Of a stretch of DNA of 64,000 nt, positions 44,554 to 54,468 are shown one piece after another. Source of the DNA: Daucus carota subsp. sativus (taxonomy: Eukaryota; Streptophyta; Magnoliopsida; Apiales; Apiaceae); contig NC_030389.2 of the NCBI RefSeq assembly GCF_001625215.2, forward strand, positions 904,930 through 968,929. The letters run 5' to 3'. The position numbers and the translations under genes are program-made. The notes beneath the pieces are model-generated. The model saw only the letters and a list, made by a program, of their open reading frames with translations. It was not told the DNA's origin and ran no database searches. The number at the start of each line of letters is the position of its first letter. Position 1 is the stretch's first letter.

Positions 44554-45471
44554 ATGGGCACATTTTTAGGCCACATTGTTCCAGGCTTTGCCTTTGCGCT
44601 TCTTGGCGCATGGCACGTTGTCAATACCATCAGAGGCTATCATCTCAGAGGCTCTAGCTTCGTGTCGAGGTTCTGGCATCCATTTCACAGTCCTGTTTTG
44701 AATCTGAAGTATTTGGAACTTATACTGCTCTTGTCCTTCGCGGTATTCGCTATACTAATGCAGATTCTTGATTTCCCTCTCATGCGTTTTTCATTTGAGC
44801 TTGACAATTTTGAGCATGCCAGCATGTTCCTCCATGTAACAATATTTGCATCTTTTACCCTTTTTTCCGAATTGAGTCAAGCATCTGAGAGTCTTTCCGG
44901 GGTCTCTGGGATGCTTGCTGCCTCCGTTTTTGGCCAAGAGCTTTTCTTACTTTACTACCATTCTGCTGATCATGTTGGCCTAGAAGGTCATTACCATTGG
45001 CTTCTGCAGCTGATAGTAATTGTCTCTCTTGTATCAGCCTTATCTGCTACTAGTTTCCCCTCTAGTTTTCCTGCAGCACTGGTTCTTTCCATTTCTGTGG
45101 TATTTCAAGGCTGCTGGCTGATGAACATGGGGTTTATGTTATGGGTCCCAAAGTTTGTCGCCCATGGATGCACCGTGAAATTAGGCGAGGCAAGCAACAG
45201 CATGCTTGGCGCGATTACATGTGAGAGTCATGATGCTGGTATGAGGGCAAGAGCACTGGCCAATTTGCAGTTCAGTTGGATACTTTCTGGTATATTAATT
45301 TTTGTGGGATGTTTATGTTTGGCTTTTACAAGAAAATTTCCCTTTAGGGGGAAGTCAGCCGGATATGAGCAACTTCACAGTAGAGGTCGAGATGTTACTG
45401 TGGCCATAGATTCTGGCAAACAAGTTCATCCGCAGAGCTCTTTGTCAATGGACGGAGTCTTTGAACTTTGA
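44554..45471 (+). CDS. TMEM45/DUF716-family multi-span membrane protein
   Basis: Single-exon gene for 305 residues. Start chosen at the first ATG, MGTFLGHIVPGFAFALLGAW, the usual family N terminus; a longer in-frame reading begins only at a GTG. About seven or eight hydrophobic segments follow. Family blocks visible: GHIVPG, LGAWHVVNTIR, the His-containing FEHASMFLHVTIFASFTLFS, LLYYHSADHVGLEGHYHWLL (conserved His cluster), and QGCWLMNMGFMLW. The C-terminal tail is polar. The family is shared with animals (TMEM45A/B); in plants it has been linked to virus-induced responses but the molecular role is unknown. The two His-rich membrane blocks could bind a metal or lipid; that is inference. Confidence 0.9.
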   Translation: MGTFLGHIVPGFAFALLGAWHVVNTIRGYHLRGSSFVSRFWHPFHSPVLNLKYLELILLLSFAVFAILMQILDFPLMRFSFELDNFEHASMFLHVTIFASFTLFSELSQASESLSGVSGMLAASVFGQELFLLYYHSADHVGLEGHYHWLLQLIVIVSLVSALSATSFPSSFPAALVLSISVVFQGCWLMNMGFMLWVPKFVAHGCTVKLGEASNSMLGAITCESHDAGMRARALANLQFSWILSGILIFVGCLCLAFTRKFPFRGKSAGYEQLHSRGRDVTVAIDSGKQVHPQSSLSMDGVFEL

Positions 45472-46739
45472 TATGTAGCTAAATCTGAATTTACTCCATT
45501 CAGAGTTGCTTAAATTTTACATGTTTTGCTTTTAACTTTTGTTAAATGTAAAGTACTTTGATATGAATAATGATCCATATTTCCATAATTTAGTTACTTG
45601 GCCGGAAACAAATAACTTAAGATGGACATAGTTCATATCTTTTAGGAAAGAAAGATTTTTAGGTGTTTGAACACTCTTATCAGCTAAACAAAGTAAGTTA
45701 AAAGTAGCCAACTAAGTGCTCTTCATGGCAATATCAGTTTTCTGAGCAGATTGATCAGGTTCTGTGACAAACAACATAAAATTTGAAAATCTTGCTCCAG
45801 TTCCTGATGCTTGAAAGCTCTTTTCTGTTGATGTTCCTTTATTCAGCTCCCCAGTACTTGATCTATCTCTTTCGCCTTGTTCTTCATTTTTGGCTTGTTA
45901 TAGAGCTCCTTGATGAAAAGGTTGGCTTCTGATTCCTGAACTTGCATGAAAATATCCAGTCTATGAACAGATAACGTTTCAACCATCACTAGGTCTCCAT
46001 ATATAGCTTCATTTATCAATATGGCAGTTAATATGTTGAATAACAACCATATCTTTCCTCTTTTTCAGGTTGGAAGAGGATTAAAATGGCAAGGGTACTT
46101 AATTTGCTGTTAGTAAGGGAATTTGAAGAACAGTCACATTGAGGCTTATGCTCCTGTTTATGGAGCTTCTCTGTTGCTTCTGTAGTTGATAATGTTCGGG
46201 CACAGATTAACATTGAGTGAAATTTTTGAATTAGATCATGCTACTTTGAAATCTGACTGACAAAGAATGTAAAAGATTCACACGCATAAGCGACGGAGTT
46301 GCATGTTCTGAGGTATCGGTTTTCTGTTCTTGATATATTTCCTGTCATATCCTTCCTTGGCGAGAAGAGTCTTGAGGGCTCAACGCCCTATGGAGGCATG
46401 AGTGTGCGAGTATTTGAATTTTCAGAAGAGAGCCTTGCTCATTACAGCAAACAATGGGGTAGATCAAAGCTAGTCACTACTGAATTCAGATACAACTATG
46501 CATGAACCTTAAATGAAACCAAAACAACACTAGCAATTTAATTAAGCAGTTCATAAATATATAAAATCAACTCACTGATATCAGAATATGACAAGTTGTT
46601 ATTAAGATATGTATCCAGTGCAGTTTCTGAATCGAAACCAATATATTAGCTGTTTATATGAATCCCAAATTGAACTCTACATCAAAGAAACAAAACATAC
46701 AGTTTGTAAAAAATGATAGAGACTTCTTCAAAGCTTTGT
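45472..46739. other. Spacer with two unidentified short frames
   Basis: The minus frame at 45843-46046 (ending KMKNKAKEIDQVLGS) and the plus frame at 46299-46505 (EKSLEGSTPYGGMSVRVFEF) have protein-like composition but no recognised relatives or clear exon partners. They may be decayed gene pieces. Otherwise the stretch holds 3' UTRs of the flanking genes. Confidence 0.35.
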
Positions 46740-47703
<964 letters not shown>

Positions 47704-48819
47704 TTACATAAGCAGCGTAATCGAACTACATTGCTGCAACAACCATTCGGCTCGAATAATGCTAATTCTTAGTCGAATTTCACTCCCATCATTTCCTGGA
47801 ACGAATTCACAGAGGCACTTATCGTTCAGCTTGACTCCATTCCACCTCCAGAAAGCTCTCCACCCTTTCGCTAGACAGGTCCGTCCATCACCCCATTTTT
47901 TAACAGCTAAAGGCCATGTCCTCCCTTGTTCATCGCAAACATCTATTTTTTCTGGAAGCTTCAGGTTGAAGTCATTGATCACATCCGTCGGGACACGCTG
48001 CAATATCTTTGATTAGTATTTTGCAAGCAAATTCAAACCCAAATCCTAGTGGAAAATTTTGATTTCTAGTGTAAATAAATCCAAAGAAATGATCCTTACC
48101 AAGTCACTTTTCCGTTTCGGATCTAATTTTCCAACAAAGCAAGCTCATCATCATCCATCTCCACTCTGTTATCTGCCTTATGCTCATCTTCTTCATCTTC
48201 CATTTCTTTGTCATGGCCTTCTTCATCTACATAATTCTCGCCTTTTTCATCTTCTTCCTCTTCCATCTCGTCTGCCTCAAAACCTTCAACACTAAATTCC
48301 TTCTCACATGCCATGACTCCAAAATCCTAACGTCGAAAAAGGATCCCCCGTCATACTCAAAAACTAAAAAGTCTCCGTACTGGACATTTTTATCCTGCAC
48401 AAACTTTGTCCAACCAGCTTCGAAGAACTTTTTCTTTTCTCTCTGCAATACCTCCACAGGCCAATAATTCTCTTTACGATCCCTAATGATTGCATTATTC
48501 GGCAACCTATCTTTCATGAATTCAGAGAAGAATGGTGGGATCAACTGCAAGATGAGTACATCACAGTCAATAACTCAATATCTACACAAATTAAGCTTTT
48601 TAAGCATGATTTGCTTCTATTACTTAATCAATAATCATTAATAAATACCATTTGAGCTTTGGACATAAGCATAACAAGTTACTAAGGAACCTTTTGAATA
48701 GAACCTAACTGGACTAAACCACCATTGTTGATTAAAAAACTTACCAGTCGTCGTTCCCTATCTTCTGCAACAAAAGGCTTGAAAAATGCTGGAATTTTCT
48801 TCAATTTCCTCGATTCCAT
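47704..48819 (-). CDS. REM-type protein with two B3 DNA-binding domains; frame broken twice
   Basis: Plant B3 transcription factor of the REM class. Exon 1 (48819-48745) encodes MESRKLKKIPAFFKPFVAED, the start of a B3 fold. Exon 2 (48544-48100) completes it (LIPPFFSEFMKDRLP, YWPVEV, AGWTKFV, GDFLVFEYDGGSFFDVRI), then passes into an acidic linker (EMEEEEDEKGENYVDEEGHD). Exon 3 (47997-47704) carries a second B3 domain (VPTDVINDFNLKLPEKIDV, GRTWPLAV, AKGWRAFW). The linker is in a different frame from the first B3 domain, and the end of exon 2 (LDPKRKSDL) in a third. Each shift equals one missing base at a homopolymer: TTTT at the domain-linker junction, AAAA near the linker end. Either a pseudogene or assembly error. 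Confidence 0.78.
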
Positions 48820-49471
48820 TTGACCCTGAAAGCTTCTATCTTCGAATCCTCCTACCAGCAGATTAAAGATACTCAAAAAAATAAATCATTTTCATCTCGT
48901 CTTTAACTCTACATTCAGTAACAAATCTATTCCACAATCACTCTACTCAAAAGTTTACATGCTTCAAGATCGATAACTTAAAAAAAACATACCAAATACA
49001 GATCAAAAGAAAATTATTCAAGGAAACTCAAAAATAACATCTACACCACAATTTAGTTTTCAGGCAATTTTAGTAGCGAGCAGAATCAAAAGTATCACCA
49101 TATAGAAATCCCAAAAATAATGCAATTATATAAAACTAATGTTATCTGATATGCATTATAGAGGTAGTGCAGACTACAGAGGCTTCTTTTATTATTTTTA
49201 AATGCCGATTTCTTTTTCCGTATTATGGGAAGGGTCGAAATGCGAGCTTTCAATTCGGAATGACAACTTGAACATAGACTGTCCTTAACACATATAGAAA
49301 AGATAGTATTACAGTCTCTAATCCATTGTCTCTTACCTCTAAACAAACTATTGGTATCCCTTAAGTTGCTAATAGATATAATTCTTTACTCAGCAAAACA
49401 TATTACTATAGCAGATAACTTAAATAAGTAAGGAGATGATAACACATAAGAATGAACCATAAATTTCAGAC
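48820..49471. other. Spacer between PPR gene 1 and the B3 gene
   Basis: B3 promoter and PPR gene 1 3' flank. The part from about 49030 to 49471 is nearly the same as 54048-54468 downstream of PPR gene 2, so the tandem duplication included this flank. The frame at 49095-49346 occurs in both copies but has no recognised features. Confidence 0.6.
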
Positions 49472-51298
49472 CTATTGCAGAAACCATTTGGCAAAAGCAA
49501 GAACGGCAGGGTCCTGTTCTTCCTGTTCTTTCTGTTCTTCTTTAGGTAATAGGTCGACTACCATGGATGTGGTAGATGCATCCGCTGAGAAATTGTGAGC
49601 TCGCATGTTCTCAATCAATACAACTGCTTCTTCGTATCTTTTATTCAAAAGGCTTCCACGGATGATTGTGTTGTAAGTCACATCGTCAGGCAAACAACCA
49701 CTAGTTTCCATTTCGGAAAGTAATATCTTTGCTTCCTCAAATAACCCTTCTTGACAAAGTCCTCTGATCATTATGTTGTGTGTTATGACATTAGGTTGCA
49801 AACCTCTCGAAGCAAGCTTATCAAAAATATTTCTGGCCTCATAAAGTTTTCCGTTCTTGCAGAGACCATCGATGACGATAGTATGTATTTGAATATCATG
49901 AACTGTATCTTTACATTCCATCATTCGAAACAAGGAAATTGCTTCATCAATGTATCGGTTCTTAAAAAGGCCATCCAACAGAATTCGACATGTTACAATA
50001 TCTGGTTTATTACCTTTTTTTAGCATTTCATGGAAAAGGTTGTGCACATCATTATGTCTACCCATCTGAAAGAGACCATGTATGATGGTGCTGTAGGTTT
50101 GAACATCGGCTTTTATACCTTCAACAGGCATTTGTCTGAGGAGATTGATGGCTTTGTCTACTTCCTGCCTCTTACAATAGCCATTTATCAGAATGTTAAA
50201 GCTATAACAATCTGGCGCTATCCCATTATTCCTCATGGTATTCAGAATCTCTAATGCCCTGCTCGTTTTGCCTCTTAAACAAAATCCATCCATTAGTGTG
50301 TTGTAGGTGATAACATCAGGAGGTACACTTTTCTCGATCATAATATCAATAACATCTTGAGCATCTTTTGTCCTCCCTTCTTTGCAGTATGCATCAACTA
50401 ATATATTATAGGTGTGCAAATCTGAAGGGATGTTCCTAACACCCATCTCAGTTAACAAACGCTCAGTGTCCTCCCATCGGCCTGAGCTGCAAAGACCTTG
50501 AAGTAAGCTGTTATAGGTTATAACATTAGGTGATATGCCTTTGTGTGTCATTACAGACACAAGATCCAATGCATTATCGACTCGTCTTTCTTTGCACAAA
50601 GAATCAATAATCGAGGTATAAGTTATCGCATTGGGTCTACAACCTAAATTCTCCATCTTTCTTAACAACTTGAGAGCCGTGGAAGTATTTGAAGTTTTGC
50701 AGAGACCATCAATGATGGTGCTATACATAACTACATTGGGCTGAATTTCTCGAAATCTGATAAGCTTCCTAAATAAATGATCAGCCTCCAAAGGCTTGTC
50801 TTGAGATAGAAGGCCCTTGATGAGAGTGGTGTAGGTAAAGACATCGGGCACCCAACCACTCTTGATGATTCCAGCAAGCAACGAAAAGGCATAATCAAGT
50901 GTATTCAAGTGACAACAGGAATGGATGATGGTATTAAAGGTAACAATATCAACAGGAATGCTTAAAACACGCATTTCTCTAAACATGGAGACGGCAACAG
51001 AGTATTCTTTCATCCGAACAAGGGCGGTTAAGAGTTGGCTGAACTTAATAACGGGAAGCAGAGGTTTTATTTGAAGCATTTTATCAAACACCTCAAGAGC
51101 ATCGTCAAGTTTATTAAAACCAACCTTGGATTTCTCATAAAGTAACTGCTGAAGTTGCGGATGAGTGGTGGATGAAGATGGGATAAAGGGCCTTTTGGGT
51201 TCTGAATTAGTAGAGAAAGGAAGAAAATGAGAATGAAAAAGAGATGAACAAGTGAAAGCATGAAATAGAGCTCCTCTCTTGACCAACATGCCAGCCAT
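49472..51298 (-). CDS. P-class PPR protein, restorer-of-fertility-like, copy 1
   Basis: Single-exon gene for 608 residues. The N terminus MAGMLVKRGALFHAFTCSSL is basic and hydroxylated without acids, fitting a mitochondrial presequence. From about residue 62 there is a near-continuous series of about 14 PPR motifs of 35 residues with P-type consensus (VVMYSTIIDGLCK, AITYTSIIDSLCK, DVITYNTLMDGFC). P-class PPR proteins bind organellar RNA one base per repeat through residues 5 and 35 and stabilise or process transcripts. The VxTYNTxIDGLCK consensus and intronless tandem arrangement recall restorer-like (RFL) PPRs. The C terminus is a short charged tail, KEEQKEQEEQDPAVLAFAKW then FLQ, without E/DYW domains. 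The target RNA is unknown. Confidence 0.92.
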   Translation of the reverse strand: MAGMLVKRGALFHAFTCSSLFHSHFLPFSTNSEPKRPFIPSSSTTHPQLQQLLYEKSKVGFNKLDDALEVFDKMLQIKPLLPVIKFSQLLTALVRMKEYSVAVSMFREMRVLSIPVDIVTFNTIIHSCCHLNTLDYAFSLLAGIIKSGWVPDVFTYTTLIKGLLSQDKPLEADHLFRKLIRFREIQPNVVMYSTIIDGLCKTSNTSTALKLLRKMENLGCRPNAITYTSIIDSLCKERRVDNALDLVSVMTHKGISPNVITYNSLLQGLCSSGRWEDTERLLTEMGVRNIPSDLHTYNILVDAYCKEGRTKDAQDVIDIMIEKSVPPDVITYNTLMDGFCLRGKTSRALEILNTMRNNGIAPDCYSFNILINGYCKRQEVDKAINLLRQMPVEGIKADVQTYSTIIHGLFQMGRHNDVHNLFHEMLKKGNKPDIVTCRILLDGLFKNRYIDEAISLFRMMECKDTVHDIQIHTIVIDGLCKNGKLYEARNIFDKLASRGLQPNVITHNIMIRGLCQEGLFEEAKILLSEMETSGCLPDDVTYNTIIRGSLLNKRYEEAVVLIENMRAHNFSADASTTSMVVDLLPKEEQKEQEEQDPAVLAFAKWFLQ

Positions 51299-51371
51299 TG
51301 CTCAACCGTCTTTCTCTTTCTCTTTCAGGCGTGTATAGATAGATTATTATTAGAACGGTTTTTCTAATAGA

Positions 51372-51540
51372 GGCAGATGTGCACACACTAAACATCAAAT
51401 TTTATAAATTTTGTGGTTTTTGATTGGCTCATACTTCTTTATAATGATGGACTTCCTGCAAATTCACCAATCACACCAATCAAAATCCACCAAAATTATA
51501 GAATTTGATGCTTAGTATGTGTTCATGGGCACACACTGGT
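51372..51540. mobile_element. MITE just upstream of PPR gene 1
   Basis: Terminal inverted repeats of about 45 bp: left with CACACTAAACATCAAATTTT and right, inverted, with ACATACTAAGCATCAAATTC, followed on both sides by TTTTGATTGG-like text. It sits some 75 bp before the PPR start codon, within promoter or 5' UTR, and has no counterpart before PPR gene 2. Borders approximate; superfamily not determined. Confidence 0.6.
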
Positions 51541-54468
51541 CAAACCCTATTAGAATAGGGAATATGTTTCAACTAAGATAGGTTTTAAATTGTTAATTTC
51601 TTTTAATTATATCCAGATATCAGAACCATGGATCCAAACACAGAAAATATTTGGAGCTCCGTTGAAACCAGTTTTTTAAATATGAAACATCATGTAAAAA
51701 TATTATTTTCAATATTTTAGTATTTTGTTAACAACATTTCTACTGGAATTCGATTTTCTTAGTTTCTACAACTCCGAATCCTAGTGTGAGTGAATGCATG
51801 GATCAAATATTCTCCATATATAAACTCATGCATGTGTACATGGCCCAAAAATAAATTATTTATAGGTAATATTTTTTCCCGGTTCCAAACCATACTAGTG
51901 CACGAAGGTTTCGATGACCAAATCCACAATTTTGCTTGAATAAATACTATTAGCCGGTTATCGTCTTACTTGAATACAATCAGCTGGTTATTGTCCGGCT
52001 TAAGCAGGCAGATATGAACAATTAGCAAGGCTTATTGGGATCATCCACACAAAATGTGCAGAGTATTTGGTTATTCAGTGTCCGAACCGAATTATTTGGT
52101 AACCGAATAAGCTCAGACAAATAACCCGTAGTAATATAATTTGGCGAGAAGAAATGACATTACTAGTACTATCATATTAAGCCTAGACAAATAACCCATA
52201 GTAGTATATTCATTCAACAGATGGCGCATCACTACATCAGTACATCACCAAATGTAGCCAGCAAGTTTGAACAACAGTTTGCAACAGCCAAGACCCGGAA
52301 GCAACTCCAATATAAACTAAACACTCCAGCACTAGCACCGTATTAGACAGCATTACAGCAACACTGCAACAGACCTTTCACAACAGCAGGTCAGCAACTT
52401 CGGTTCTATTCAGATTTAAGCAAACAAAGAGCCACCACAATTCAATCAGCAATTCATACTTCCTTTCGAAACAGTGCCAGACTGCAGAAATTACTAAATT
52501 GACAGAAAACTGAAGACTGCGGAATAAATAAAAAAAGAGCATTAGAATTTATTTAAGCAAAATTGCAGACCGGTTCTTCCAGAAAACTAGTTCCTTTACT
52601 AAAAACAGTGGCAGACTGCAAAATAGTTCCTTTACAAATTTTTCCAAAACCTATCAAAAACATTCACTTATCACTTCAATATACTTAAAAAAAAATTTGA
52701 AATTGCCGACTGCAGGAAGAAAACAACTCATCATGCAGTATAGCTTTGTACATATAGGAGATGGAAAGCGAAACAAAGCAAGCAATCACAAATTCACAAT
52801 CCATATAGTTAAAAAAGTATTTCTTACGCATCGGCTATGTAAATTTGATGGGTAGATTAATCTGCTACAATTATACAGCAACTGAACATCCAAGAACAAC
52901 AAACTAGCACAACAACTATTAGCAAAACAACACAGGCTAACTGGATCCATTTAAAATATGATACTGAATATTTTGTGTATTAATTATCACATCATAAATG
53001 ATGAAATATATAGAAAAATAGGTGAAAAGAGAGTTTTTATAATTGTTGCATCACCAAAAAAATGAAAAATATACAAGTATTGGACCTATGAATAATTACT
53101 TTTTCTGGGAAAAATATAAGAGCGGGTAGGACATGCCAAACATGATACGTACGATATCGATTTTCACAAAGGTCAATTTACATCATAAGTTGCCATCTTT
53201 AAAATATCAGATGTGGGAATTTCTAGCAAACATACGCTAACTTCCATTCTAACTAGTAATTCTTTGCTTCCTCGTATAACTTTTTAACATAATCCTCTAG
53301 TCAATATGTTATGTGTTATGGCATTGGGTTTCAAATCCATCCATAAGCATATTGTAGGTGGGTTTATATCTATTTACATCTTTAAAATTAATATTATGAG
53401 TGTTAAAATTTAATATTTATCTAGGTGGTTCTGTTGCTGCTCATACAAAACGCAAAAGATGGGACTAAATATTCAAGTTTTCAAATTTTACTCGCATAGG
53501 AGTAAAGACGACGTATTCATACTTTTCTGATCATTCTTCTGCACTTCTAGTAAGCAGTCCTCAATATCAAACAGGAAGCATTAATGAGGGACTAGGAGAT
53601 GGACTTCAGTTATCCAGCATCTGACGTAGAGACCTTCAGAACTATTTGACTGATCTTCTCAAATCAAGACTGTGCTCAAGCTGTTCGCGTGATCATTTTT
53701 CTGCACAATATCAAACAGGAAGCATAACACATGAGGGACTACACAGATTAGGGAGAAAATATTGCGCAGCCATAAAAAGTTTCACCTAACAAACCGAAAC
53801 TTAATTTTGCACATTAAGTTATTAGAACCAGAGAAATACAATATTATTCAAAAAGCCAACTTTTTTTCCAAGACAAATAGCCTAATATCACCGTTTTGTC
53901 TCTGCCAAAGCCACATCGATGAAACAAGGAGAACATGAGAAGAACATAACCACATAAAACTATATTCTTGCGAACACTCTATAACACAAATCTCTGGAGG
54001 TTCGACGCAGACTCTCGCTTCCTAGCGTTCTATAACATATACACCACAATTTGGTTTTACGGCTTTTAGTAGCAAGCAGAATCAATAGTATCACAACATA
54101 GAAATTCAAAAAATAATGCCATTATATAAAACTAAAGTTATCTGATATATGCATTATAGAGGTAGTAAAGACTACAGAGGCTTCTTTTATTATTTTTAAA
54201 TGCTGATTTCTTTTTCCGTATTATGGGAAGCGTCGAAATGCTAGATTTCAATTCGGAATGACAACTTGAACATAGACTGTCCTTAATACATATAGAAGAG
54301 ATAGTATTACCGTCTCTAATCCATTGTCTATTATCTCTAAACAAACTGACGGTACTCCTTAAGTTGCAAATAGATAAATTCTTTACTCAGCAAAACATAT
54401 TACTATAGCAGATAACTTAAATAAGTTAGGAGATGATAACACATAAGAATGAACCATAAATTTCAGAC
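51541..54468. other. Spacer between the PPR genes
   Basis: No intact gene. It holds a PPR relic (53226-53350, listed), a 30-bp word around AGACAAATAACCC repeated at about 52110 and 52180, a CAACAG/CTGCAG-rich patch at 52260-52640, and the 3' flank of PPR gene 2 from about 54048. Confidence 0.5.
53226..53350 (-). pseudogene. PPR gene relic
   Basis: On the plus strand the phrase TTTGCTTCCTCGTATAACTT, then TAACATAATCCTCTAGTCAA and TATGTTATGTGTTATGGCAT, lines up with 49729-49791 inside PPR gene 1 (TTTGCTTCCTCAAATAACCC, then ATTATGTTGTGTGTTATGAC). On the minus strand it corresponds to the repeat reading THNIMIRGLCQ and FEEAKILLSEM. Substitutions and stops break it. It is a leftover of a third PPR copy between the two intact genes. 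Confidence 0.7.

Noticed and set aside
49095-49346. Duplicated minus frame in both PPR 3' flanks (also 54138-54344)
   Set aside because: Its presence in both copies is explained by the tandem duplication; the frames differ in length and have no domain features.
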